In this document: piece after piece, positions 34,188 through 44,955 of the stretch | How positions within the stretch are numbered: the first letter of the stretch is position 1 | Layout: each line of letters begins with the position of its first letter | Source of the DNA: Arachis hypogaea | Taxonomy: Eukaryota > Streptophyta > Magnoliopsida > Fabales > Fabaceae | Assembly (NCBI RefSeq): GCF_003086295.3 | Contig: NC_092045.1 | Coordinates: 90,472,693 to 90,536,692, forward strand | DNA length: 64,000 nucleotides | Direction of reading: 5' to 3' | Made by a program: the position numbers and the translations under genes | Notes under the pieces: generated by a model | What the model was told of the DNA's origin: nothing | Databases searched by the model: none | The model's input: only the letters and a program-made list of their open reading frames with translations

Positions 34188-36725
34188 CTAAGGACAAGAT
34201 TTTGTTGACGGTGTACACTGGAGGCAGCTGAGATGGAATAGTGGGGAGGTGAGGTGGTATAGGTAGAAAGTATATAGAGACCACTTCATCTCCTGGCGAG
34301 AAATCTTCTGTAGGTATTTTCTTATTTTTCCATCCCCTTGGGACCTGTTTTCTTGTGCTCCCTTGTTTAGCTCTGACGTCAGCTCTTCTGTTTGCTTTTC
34401 CTCTGACTTTTTGTTATCATGGTCTGCTTGTTGTGAGAGGTTGAAAACATTGAAGGTGAGCTGATCATCATGTATTCTCAGCACTAGCTTTCCTCGCTCC
34501 ACATCTATGAGTGCTCTGGCTGTGGCTAAAAATGGCCTTCCTAGAATGATGGGGTAAATAGGATTCTCATCCATTTCCAGGACAACAAAGTCTGTGGGGA
34601 GGAAGTAGTTCCCAACCTTTACTAACACATTCTCAACCACTCATAGTGCCTGTTTTTGAGTTTTGTCAGCCAATTTGATGATTACATCTGTGGGTGTTAG
34701 CTCATTAATTTGAAGCTTTTTCATGAGGGATAGAGGCATTAGGTTGATACTTGCTCCCAAGTCACAGAGTCCTTTATCAATCATTGTTTCTCCTATGGCA
34801 CAGGGAATGTGGAAACTCCCTGGATCCTTCTTCTTTGTGGGTGGCCCTGGTTGAATGAGAGCACTGCAATCCCTATTCATCTTTATTATTTGTCCACCCT
34901 TCAATAAACTCTTTCTAGCTAATAGCTCCTTTATATACTTTATGTAGGAAGGCATTTGCTGGAGGGCTTTAATAAATGGTATATTTACATCAAGATATGC
35001 AAACATGTCAAGGAACCTTGAATACATTCTCCCTGCTACACCACCTTTAAGTCTTTGGAGAAAGGGTGCATATGGGTTCAGTATCTCCCTTCTCTTCAGC
35101 TCTTCCTTGAGTGTAGGTTGGGGTGCATAGTCTCTTTCTTCCTGGTTTCCCTTTTGACTGTCTTGGAGGTGTTCTACTTTCTTCATACTCCTCTCATCAC
35201 TTGTGGTGATCTTCTTACATTCTTTCCACCTTACTTTCTTTGTTTCTCTTCTTGGGTTCTTCTCCGTGTCACTGGGAAATCCATCAGTGGGTTTGGGAAT
35301 TTGTTGAGATAGATACCCTACTTGGGACTCCAGTCTCTTGATGTTTTCTCCTTGGTTTTTTATATTGGCTCGCACTACTTCCTTAAACACCTTGTTGTCT
35401 TGGACTTCTCTACATAAATCTTCTAGTAGAGTATCAATTTTTGAAAGTTTATCGTCCGTTAGTGATGGTGGATTGGGGTTAGGTGGGTGTTGATAGGATC
35501 TCTGTAAGGTATGTTGGTGAGTTGCATTGTTGTTGGAATTGAGGTTGTGGCGTCTCTGGTCTTGACCTTGGTCTTGTTGATTTTCCCAACAAAAGTTGGG
35601 GTGATTTCTCCATCCAGAGTTGTAAGTTTTAGAGTATGGGTCATGGATTTGTCTAGGTGAGTTTCCAACATAGTTGGCTTGTTCCTAGTCACCTTCTTCT
35701 CCTATATTCACTCCTTCTTGAGCTGGTGATAAAGTGATGACTGCTGCGACTTGGTTTTCCTCCACCTTCTTGGTGAGATCTGCTAGCTGCTTGGTGATCA
35801 TCTTATTTTGAGCTAGCAATGCATCCATGTGGTTCAGCTCCATTACTCCTCGAGTGTTACTTCTTTCAGAGGCATAAAAGTAGTCATTCTCAGCTACTGT
35901 TTCAATGACATCTATGGCCTCTTCAATGGTTTTCTTCTTGTTTAGAAAGTCCCCTGATGAATGATCTACAGCCTTCTTTGACTCATAGGAAAGACCTTCA
36001 TAGAAAATGTGAAGTTGAACTCATTCATTGAACATATCTGGTGGGCATCTTCTTGTTAAGTCCTTGAACCTCTCCCATGCCTCATAGAGAGTCTCACCAT
36101 CTTGTTGTCTGAAAGTCTGCACCTCAGCTCTCAGCCTATTAATTCTTTGAGGAGGGTAGAATCTTGCCAAAAATTTGTTCACCACATCTTCCCAATTTGT
36201 TAAGCTCTCCTTTGGGAAGGATTCAAGCCACTTGGATGCCTTGTCCCTGAGTGAAAAAGGGAACAAAAGCATCCTATAGACATCCGGGTGGACTCTATTA
36301 GACTTCACAGTGTCACAAATTCTCAGGAAGGTGGTTAGATGTTGATTGGGGTCTTCTTGAGCACTTCCTCCAAATGAGCAGTTGTTCTGAACAAGGGTGA
36401 TGAGCTGGGGTTTTAGTTCAAAGTTGTTGGCGTGTATGGTGGGCTTCTGGATGTTACTTCCACAGTTTCCTGGATTTGGATTGATGTAGGAACCTAGAAC
36501 TCTCCTTTCTTACCCAGCATGATTTGCAGGGCCTTCTCTAGCATGGTTGTGAGCTTCTTCTTCATGATTGTTTTCCAAGTTCTCCTCCATGTTGGTTTCA
36601 AAATACTCTTCCTCTTCCTCAGCACCACAAACTCCTTTCCCTCTTGCTTCCCTCCTTAGTCTCTGGAGGGTTCTTTCAAGTTCGGAATTGAAGGAGGTTG
36701 AAGCTCCCCCTCTTCTCCCTGTCAT
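34188..36725 (-). pseudogene. Gag-protease of element D, four in-frame stops
   Basis: The frame runs from ATG 36725 (MTGRRGG) to 34188, about 846 codons, and stays in one phase. It is broken by four stops: TAA near 36512, TGA at 36018-36020, TAG near 35687 and TGA near 34638. The Gag region has LLFPFSLRDKASKWLE, RFYPPQRINRLR and ETLYEAWERFKDL. The protease region has LCDLGASINLMPLSLMKKL and IILGRPFLATARALIDVERGK. It is clearly related to the Z-family polyprotein but well diverged. Most stops are compatible with C-to-T changes (for example in Trp or Gln codons), as expected after long cytosine methylation. No zinc knuckle is visible. Confidence 0.88.
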
Positions 36726-36983
36726 ACAACTAACAAAACACACAGCAAGAGATGAAATGAAGAGATTATTCTTGTTAGAGTGACTGTTAGAGTGAGTGAT
36801 GCAATTTATCAAACAGTTAGTGGGTTAGTGAGCAGAATTGTAGATAATAATAAAGAAAGAAAGAAAACAGAGGGGGTATAGGGGGTGAGGAAGAAACGAA
36901 ACAAAGTGAAGGTAAACAACTGAATAAAGTAAACAAACAAAAGAAAAAAAATGCTCAATCTAGTGAACTTCCAACTTAATTAT

Positions 36984-38593
36984 TGATGCACGAAATTGTG
37001 ATCAAAACTTTTCACAACTCAAATAATCCCCGGTGATGAATCCAAAAACTTGGTGTTCAATACCATGGCATAAACACAATTTCGCACAACTAACCAGCAA
37101 GTGTACTGGGTCGTCCAAGTAATAAACCTTACGCGAGTAAGGGTCGATCCCACAGAGATTGTTGGTATGAAGCAAGCTATGGTCACCTTGTAAATCTTAG
37201 TCAGGAAAACTCAAATGGTTATGGATGATGAATAAAACATAAAGATAAAGATAGAGATACTTATGCAATTCATTGGTGGGAATTTCAGATAAGCGTATGG
37301 AAATGCTGTGTTCCTTCCGTCTCTCTGCTTTCCTACTGTCTTCATCCAATCCTTCTTACTCCTTTCCATGGCAAGCTATATGCAAGGGTTTCACCGTTTT
37401 CAGTGGCTACCTCCCATCCTCTCAGTGAAAATGTTCAACGCACCCTGTCACGGCACGGCTATTCATTTGTCGGTTCTCAATCAGGTTGGAATAGAATCCA
37501 GTGATTCTTTTGCATCTGTCACTAACGCCCAGCCTTCAAGAGTTTGAAGCTCGTCACAGTCATTCAATCATTGAATCCTACTCAGAATACCACAGACAAG
37601 GTTTAGACCTTTCGGATTCTCTTGAATGCCGCCATCAATTCTAGCTTATACCACGAAGATTCCGGTTAAAGAATCCAAGAGATATCCACCCAATCTAAGG
37701 TAGAACGGAGGTGGTTGTCAGGCACACGTTCATAGGTGAGAATGATGATGAGTGTCACGGATCATCACATTCATCAAGTTGAAGAACAAGTGATATCTTA
37801 GAACAAGAACAAGCGGAATTGAATAGAAGAACAATAGTAATTGCATTAATACTCGAGGTACAGCAGAGCTCCACACCTTAATCTATGGTGTGTAGAAACT
37901 CCACCGTTGAAAATACATAAGTGATAGTGTGATCATTGGCTTCGGCCCCAGAGAGGGAACCAGAAGAACCAAGATGAAAATACAATAGTAAAAGGTCCTA
38001 CTTATAGAGAACTAGTAGCCTAGGGTTTACAGAGATGAGTAAATGACAGAAAAATCTACTTCCAGGCCCACTTGGTGTGTGCTTGGGCTGAGCATTGAAG
38101 CATTTTCGTGTAGAGACTCTTCTTGGAGTTAAACGCCAGCTTTCATGCCAGTTTGGGCGTTTAACTCCCATCCTTGTGCCAGTTCCGGCGTTTAACGCTG
38201 GAAATTCTGATGGTGACTTTGAACGCCGGTTTGGGCCATCAAATCTTGGGCAAAGTATGGACTATCATATATTGCTGGAAATCTCAGGATGTCTACTTTC
38301 CAACGCCATTGAGAGCGCGCCAATTGGGCTTCTGTAGCTCCAGAAAATCCACTTCGAGTGCAGGGAGGTTAGAATCCAACAGCATCTGCAGTCCTTTTTA
38401 GTCTCTGAATCAGATTTTTGCTCAAGTCCCTCAATTTCAGCCAGAAAATACCTGAAATCACAGAAAAACACACAAACTCATAGTAAAGTCCAGAAAAGTG
38501 AATTTTAACTAAAAATATACTAAAAACTAACTAGAACATACTAAAAATATACTAAAAACAATGCCAAAATGCATATAAATTATCCGCTCATCA
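36984..38593 (-). repeat. 3' LTR of element C (Z family)
   Basis: On the plus strand it runs TGATGCACGA...CCGCTCATCA, 1610 bp. GGCGTT/AACGCC motifs lie at 38128-38232. It has the conserved block near 37128-37155 and a decayed LTR/primer-junction copy at 37020-37060 (ataatccccggtgatgaatccaaaaacttgg in short pieces). Confidence 0.92.
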
Positions 38594-38615
38594 CAACACC
38601 AAACTTAAATTGTTG
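38594..38615 (-). other. Polypurine tract of element C
   Basis: Sense CAACAATTTAAGTTTGGTGTTG directly abuts the LTR start TGATGAGCGG. Confidence 0.8.
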
Positions 38616-39511
38616 CTTGTCCTCAAGCAACTGAAAATCAAATAAGATAAAAGAAGAGAATATACAATGAATTCCAAAAACATCTATGAAGATCAGTATT
38701 AATTAGATGAGCGGGGCTATTAGCTTTTTGCCTCTGAACAGTTTTGGCATCTCACTCTATCCTTTGAAATTCAGAATGATTGGCTTCTTTAGGAACTCAG
38801 AATCCAGATAGTGTTATTGATTCTCCTAGTTGAGTATGATGATTCTTGAACACAGCTACTTATTGAGTCTTGGCCGTGGCCCAAAGCACTCTGTCTTCCA
38901 GTATTACCACCGGATACATACATGCCACAGACGCATAATTGGGTTAACCTCTTCAGATTGTGACTCAGCTTTGCTAGAGTCCCCAATTAGAGGTGTCCAG
39001 GGTTCTTAAGCACACTCTTTTTGCCTTGGATCACAACTTTATTTCTTTCTTTTTCTCTCTTTTTTTTCGTTTTCTTTTCTTCTCTTTTTTTTTCGTTTTT
39101 CTTCTTTTTTTTGTATTCACTGCTTTTTCTTGCTTCAAGAATCATTTTTATGATATTTCAGATCCTCAGTAACATGTCTCCTTTTTCATCATTCTTTCAA
39201 GAGCCAACATTCATGAACAACAAATTCAAAAGACATATGCACTGTTCAAGCATACATTCAGAAAACAAAAGTATTGCCACCACATCAAAATAATTAATCT
39301 GTTATAAAATTCAAAATTCATGCAATTCTTTTCTTTTTCAATTAAGAACATTTTTCATTCAAGAGAGGTGATGGATTCATAGGACATTCATAACTTCAAG
39401 GCATAGACACTAAGACACTAATGATCACAAGACACAAACATAGATAAATATAAGCATAAAATTCGAAAAACAGGAAAATAAAGAACAAGGAGATTAAAGA
39501 ACGGGTCCACC
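38616..39511 (-). other. 3' non-coding region of element C
   Basis: No gene. It has a T-rich run (39045-39115, A-rich in sense) and is homologous to element B 6354-7430. Confidence 0.7.
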
Positions 39512-40636
39512 TTAGTGATGCCGGCTTGTTCTTCCTCTTGAAGATCCTATGGAGTGCTTAAGCTCCTCGGTGTCTCTTCCTTGTCTTTGTTGCTCCTCTC
39601 TCATGATTCTTTGATCTTCTCTAATTTCTTGGAGGAGAATGGAGTGTTCTTGGTGCTCCACCCTTAGTTGTCCCATGTTGGAACTCAATTCTCCTAGGGA
39701 GGTGTTTAGTTGCTCCCAATAGTTTTGTGGAGGAAAGTGCATCCCTTGAGGCATCTCAGGGATTTCATGATGAGAGGGGTCTCCTGTTTGCTCCATCCTC
39801 TTCTTAGTGATGGACTTGTCCTCATCAATGGGGATATCTCCCTCTATGTCAACTCCGACTGAATAACAGAGGTGACAAATGAGATGAGGAAAGGCTAACC
39901 TTGCCAAGGTAGAGGACTTGTCCGCCACCTTATAAAGTTCTTGGGATATCACCTCATGAACTTCTATTTCTTCTCCAATCATGATGCTATGAATCATGAT
40001 AGCCCGGTCTATAGTAACTTCGGACCGGTTGCTAGTGAGAATGATTGAGCGTTGGATAAACTCCAACCATCCCCTAGCCACAGGCTTGAGGTCATGCCTT
40101 CTCAATTGAACCGGCTTTCCTCTTGAATCTCTCTTCCATTGGGCGCCCTCTTCACAAATGACTTTGAGGACTTGGTCCAACCTTTGATCAAAGTTGACCC
40201 TTCTAGTATAAGGGTGTTCATCTCCTTGCATCATGGGCAAGTTGAATGCCAACCTTACATTTTCCGGGCTAAAATCCAAGTATTTCCCCCGAACCATAGT
40301 AAGCCAATTCTTTGGATCAGGGTTCACACTTTGATCATGGTTCTTGGTGATCCATGCATTGGTCTAGAACTCTTGAACCATTAAGATTCTGACTTGTTGA
40401 ATGGGGTTGGTAAGAACTTCCCAACCTCTTCTTCGGATCTCATGTTGGATCTCTGGATATTCACTCTTTTTGAGTTTGAAAGGGACCTCAGGGATCACCT
40501 TCTTCAAGGCCACAACTTCATAGAAGTGGTCTTGATGCACCCTTGAGATGAATCTCTCCATCTCCCATGACTCGGAGGTGGAAGCTTTTGCCTTTCCTTT
40601 CCTCTTTCTAGAGGTTTCTCCGGCCTTGGATGCCAT
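39512..40636 (-). pseudogene. Second ORF of element C, one nonsense codon
   Basis: From ATG 40636 (MASKAGETSRKRKGK, a basic N-terminus) to 39512, about 374 codons in one phase, broken by one TAG near 40361-40363 right after MVQEF. The element D homologue has VREFYANA there, so a Tyr codon was probably lost. Conserved stretches shared with D are VPFKLKKSEYPEI, RRGWEVLTNPI, ARGWLEFIQRSII and TIDRAIMIHSIM. The C-terminal 100 residues (YWEQLNTSLGELS to REEQQRQGRDTEELK) are heptad-like and end RTSRHH. It belongs to the plant 'putative plant transposon protein' family. No catalytic residues recognised; role unknown. Confidence 0.82.
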
Positions 40637-41514
40637 AAATGGTTATGGAAAAACAAAAAGCAATGCTTTTACCACACCAAACTTAAAAGGTTTGCTCGTC
40701 CTCTAGCAAAAGAAGAAAGAAGAGAGTAGAAGAAGAAGAAATGAAGGAGATGGAGGAGGCTTTGTGGTTCGGCCAAAGGGGGAGAAGTAGTGTTTAGGGT
40801 GTGTGAAAATGAAGGAGTGAAGATGGGTTTATATAGGGGTGAAGAGAGGGGTAGGGTTCGGTTATGGGAGGGTGGGTTTGGGTGGGAAAGTGGTTTGAAT
40901 TTGAATGGTGAGGTAGGTGGGGTTTTATGAAGGATGGATGTGAGTGGTGAAGGGAAATATGGGATTTGATAGGTGAAGGGTTTTTGGGGAAGAGGTGTTG
41001 AGGTGATTGGTGAATGGGTGAAGAAGAGAGAGAGTGGTGGGGTAGGTGGGGATCCTGTGGGGTCCACAGATCCTGAGGTGTCAAAGAAAAGTCATCCCTG
41101 CACCAAGTGGCGAGCAAAAATGCCCTTTGTGCCAATTCTGGCGTTAAACGCCGGGCTGGTGCCCATTTCTGGCGTTTAACGCCAAGTTCTTTCCCTTTAC
41201 TGGCGTTTAACGCCAGTCTGGTGCCCCTTTCTGGCGTTAAATGGCCAGAATGGTGCCAGACTGGGCGTTAAACGCCCATCTGCTAGCCTTACTGGCGTTT
41301 AAATGCCAGCAAGTTCTCCTACAGGGTGTGCTATTTTTCTTTCTGTTTTTTCATTCTATTTTTGCTTTTTCAATTGATTTTGTGACTTCTCATGATCATC
41401 AACCTACAGAAAACATAAAATAACAAAGAAAAATAGATAAAATATAGCATTGGGTTGCCTCCCAACAAGCGCTTTTTTAATGTCAGTAGCTTGACAGAGG
41501 GCTCTCATGGAGCC
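40637..41514 (-). other. Gap between gag-pro and second ORF in element C
   Basis: 878 bp with no RT, RNase H or integrase. It holds a leader-like segment for the second ORF with a TAAGTTTGGTG box (40675-40685), a purine-rich (plus strand) block, and the palindromic array 41140-41310. Confidence 0.8.
41140..41310. repeat. GGCGTTTAACGCC palindromic array
   Basis: At least six units in 170 bp: ctggcgttaaacgccggg, tctggcgtttaacgccaag, actggcgtttaacgccagt, ctggcgttaaatggccag, ctgggcgttaaacgccca and actggcgtttaaatgccag. They are spaced 25-35 bp apart by variants of 'tctggtgcccctt'. Confidence 0.92.
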
Positions 41515-43820
41515 TCACAGATGCTCAGAGCAATGTTGGAGCCTCCCAACACCAAACTTAGAAGTTGGTTGTGGCCTCCCAACACCAAACTTAGAGTTTG
41601 ACTGTGGGGGCTCTGTTTGACTCTGTTTTGAGAGAAGCTCTTCATACTTCCTCTCCATGATGACAAAGGGATATCCTTGAGCCTTAAACACAAAGGATTC
41701 TTCATTCACTTGAATGATCAATTCTCCTCTGTCAACATCAATCACAGCCCTTGCTGTGGCTAGGAAGGGTCTGCCAAGGATGATGGATTCATCCATGCAC
41801 TTCCCAGTCTCTAGGACTATGAAATCAGCAGGGATGTAATGGTCTTCAACTTTTACCAGAATATCCTCTACAAGTCCGTAAGCTTGTTTTCTTGAGTTGT
41901 CTGCCATCTCTAGTGAGATTTTTGCAGCTTGCACCTCAAAGATCCCTAGCTTCTCCATTACAGAGAGAGGCATGAGGTTTACACTTGACCCTAGGTCACA
42001 CAGAGCCTTCTTGAAGGTCATGGTGCCTATGGCACAAGGTATTGAGAACTTCCCAGGATCTTGTCTCTTTTGAGGTAGTTTCTGCCTAGACAAGTCATCC
42101 AGTTCTTTGGTGAGCAAGGGGATTTATCCTCCCAAGTCTCATTTCCAAATAACTTGTCATTTAGCTTCATGATTGCTCCAAGGTATTTAGCAACTTGCTC
42201 TTCAGTGACATACTCATCCTCTTCAGAGGAAGAATACTCATCAGAGCACATGAATGGTAGAAGTAAGTCCAATGGAATCTCTATGGTCTCATTTTGAGCC
42301 TCAGATTCCCAAAGTTCCTCATTAGGGAACTCATTGGAGGCCAGTGGACGTCCATTGAGGTCTTCCTCAGTGGCGTTCACTGCCTCTTCCTCCTCTCCAA
42401 ATTCGGCCATGTTGATGGCTTTGCACTCTCCTTTTGGATTTTCTTCTGTATTGCTTGGAAGAGTACTAGGAGGGAGTTCAGTAATTTTCTTGCACAGCTG
42501 ACCCACTTGTCCCTCCAAATTTCTAACGGAGGACCTTGTTTCAGTCATGAAACTTTGAGTGGTTTTGATTAGATCAGAGACCATGGTTTCTAAGTCAGAG
42601 TGGTTCTGCTTAGAATTCTCTGTTTGTTGCTGAGAAGATGATGGAAAAGGCTTGCTATTGCTATACCTGTTTCTTCCACCATTATTATTGTTGAAACCTT
42701 GTTGAGGTCTCTGTTGATCCCTCCATGAGAGATTTGGATGATTTCTCCATGAAGAATTATAAGTGTTTCCATAGGGTTCTCCCATGTAATTCACCTCTTC
42801 CATTGAAGGGTTCTCAGGATCATAAGCTTCTTCTTCAGATGAAGCGTCCTTAGTACTGCCTGGTGCATTTTGCATTCCAGATAGACTTTGAGAAATCATC
42901 TTGACTTGCTGAGTCAATATTTTGTTCTGAGCCAATATGGCATTCAGAGTGTCAATCTCAAGAACTCCTTTCTTTTGATTAGTCCCATTGTTCACAGGAT
43001 TCCTTTCAAAAGTGTACATGAATTTGTTATTTGCAACCATTTCAATTAGTTCTTGAGCTTCTGTAGGCGTCTTCTTCAGATGAAGAGATCCTCCAGCAGA
43101 GCTATCCAAAGACATCTTGGACAGTTCAGACAGACCATCATAGAAAATACCTATGATGCTCCATTCAGAAAGCATGTCAGAGGGACACTTTCTGATTAAC
43201 TGTTTGTATCTTTCCCAAGCTTCATAGAGGGATTCTCCTTCCTTCTGTCTGAAGGTCTGGACTTCCACTCTAAGCTTACTCAATTTTTGAGGTGGAAAGA
43301 ACTTTGCCAAGAAGGCATTGACTAGCTTTTCCCAAGAGTTCAGGATTTCTTTAGGTTGTGAGTCCAACCATATCCTAGCTCTGTCTCTTACAGCAAAAGG
43401 GAATAGCATAAGTCTGTAGACCTCAGGGTCAACCCCATTGGTCTTGACAGTGTCACAGATTCGCAAGAATTCAGCTAAAAACTGATGAGGATCTTCCAAT
43501 GGAAGTCCATGAAACTTGCAATTCTGTTCCATTAGAGAAACTAATTGAGGCTTAAGCTCAAAGTTGTTTGCTCCAATGGCAGGGATAGAGATGCTTCTCC
43601 CATAGAAGTCGGGAGTAGGTGTAGTAAAGTCACCCAGCACCTTCCTTGCATTGTTGGCATTGTTGTTGTTTTCGGCTGCCATGGGTTCTTCTTCTTTGAA
43701 GATTTCTGTTAGGTCCTCTACGGAGAATTGTGCCTTAGCTTCTCTTAGCTTTCGCTTCAAGGTCCTTTCAGGTTCAGGGTCAGCCTCAACAAGAATGATT
43801 TTGTCTTTGCTCCTGCTCAT
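41515..43820 (-). pseudogene. Gag-protease of element C, single frameshift
   Basis: Starts at 43820 (MSRSKDK), about 93 percent or more like element A by eye. Gag domain, WRNHPNLSW motif and acidic linker are intact to about 42110. There, one A is missing from a run that reads gcaaagggg in element A and gcaagggg here. The protease (LCDLGSSVNLMPLSVMEKLG, ILGRPFLATARAVIDVDRGE) continues in the next frame to the stop at 41515. The tail is shorter than in A, with two and not three SKFGVG units. Close similarity to A suggests recent common ancestry. Confidence 0.92.
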
Positions 43821-44475
43821 ATGAAAGAGAAGAAAATAAGAAAATATGGAATCCTCAATGTAACAGTATAGAGATTCCTTAAGGTGTCAGAGAAAAAGAA
43901 AAATGGAAGGAAGAGGTAGAAAATTCGAACTTATCAAGAAGGATGGAGTTCGAATTGTGCATTAAGGAATAGTGTTAGTCCATAAATAGAAGGATGTGAG
44001 AAGATGGGAAGAAATTTTCGAAAATAATTAAAAAAAGATTTTAAAAACATTTTGAAAAACTTTAATTGATTTTCGAAAACCAAGATTAAGAAAGAAGTAA
44101 AGTGATTTTTGAAAAAGATTTTGAAATTAGAAATCAAAAAGATTTGATTGAAAACTATTTTTGAAAAAGATGTGGTTAAGAAGATATGATTGGTTTTAAA
44201 AAGATGTGATTGAGAAGATATGATTTGAAAAACATTTTAAAAAGATTTGATTTTAAAAATTAATAACATGGCTAACAAGAAAAGATATGATTCAAACATT
44301 AAACCTTTCTCAACAGAAAAGGCAACATACTTGAAATGTTGAATCAAATCATTAATTGATAGCAAGTATAGAAAGAAATTGATTTTGAAAAAGATTTGTT
44401 TGAAAAGATTTGGTTTGAAAAAGATTTGATTTTGAAAACTAAAAAAAAAATTGATTTGAAAACAAAATCTTCCTT
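43821..44475 (-). other. Truncated leader of element C
   Basis: Homologous to element A 2583-3250, with the same degenerate TTTTCAAAATC units in sense. Homology ends abruptly near 44475. Confidence 0.8.
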
Positions 44476-44955
44476 CTTGTGTCTTTGTAGATTACCATTA
44501 CATCATGAAAAAGGCTTGAGGATTCTACAATGTGATGAATTATGCTTTGTAGATTTTGGATATGTTTGATACTTTGGTTATTTAAGGATATATTTGATAT
44601 TATTTGTTGTTGTTAATGTCTTTGGAGACTATGAACATGTTAATGTCTTTGTTGTTAATGTTGTTAATGTCTTTGGAGAAAAAGAACATGTTGTTGATGT
44701 CTTTGTTATTGTTAATGCTTTAGAGACAAGGAACATGATGATTGATATAATTTTTTCATTTTTTTCCAATTTTTTCAAATTTGTTTAATTTCTTAAAAAT
44801 CCGTGGGTATCCGTGGAGTCCCCGATCCCCCGCGGATATGGAGTCCCCGTTACTCGTGGCGGGCACGGGGCGGGGACGGGGACTGGATATGGAGGTGGGG
44901 GACGGGGGGTGGGAGGCATGTCCCCGCCCCCGTGGGTACCCGTTGCCATCCCTAG
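44476..44955. other. Filler with G-run block, possible DNA-transposon end
   Basis: 44590-44740 has imperfect repeats of 'gttaatgtctttggagac..gaacatg'. 44806-44955 is abruptly GC-rich (cgcggatatgg, gggcacggggcggggac, cccgtgggtacccgttgcc) and ends 'ccatccctag'. In reverse this gives CTAGGGATGGCAACGGGTACCC, reminiscent of plant hAT-like termini. No matching second terminus was found. Confidence 0.45.

Larger units (their letters stand above)
36984..44475 (-). mobile_element. Z-family element C, gag-pro plus second ORF, no pol
   Basis: Sense order: truncated leader (44475-43821), gag-pro (43820-41515), a palindrome-rich gap, second ORF (40636-39512), 3' non-coding region, PPT and 3' LTR (38593-36984). 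The 5' LTR and primer site are missing; homology to element A's leader stops near 44475. It lies inside X element D. The flank at 36979-36983 is ATTAT, with no partner to test. Only about 0.9 kb separates the two ORFs, so RT, RNase H and integrase are absent. Confidence 0.88.

Noticed and set aside
40669..41135. Pro/His-rich frames of 113-132 codons on the minus strand
   Set aside because: They arise from the purine-rich low-complexity stretch before the second ORF. They are not conserved in element D and have no domain.
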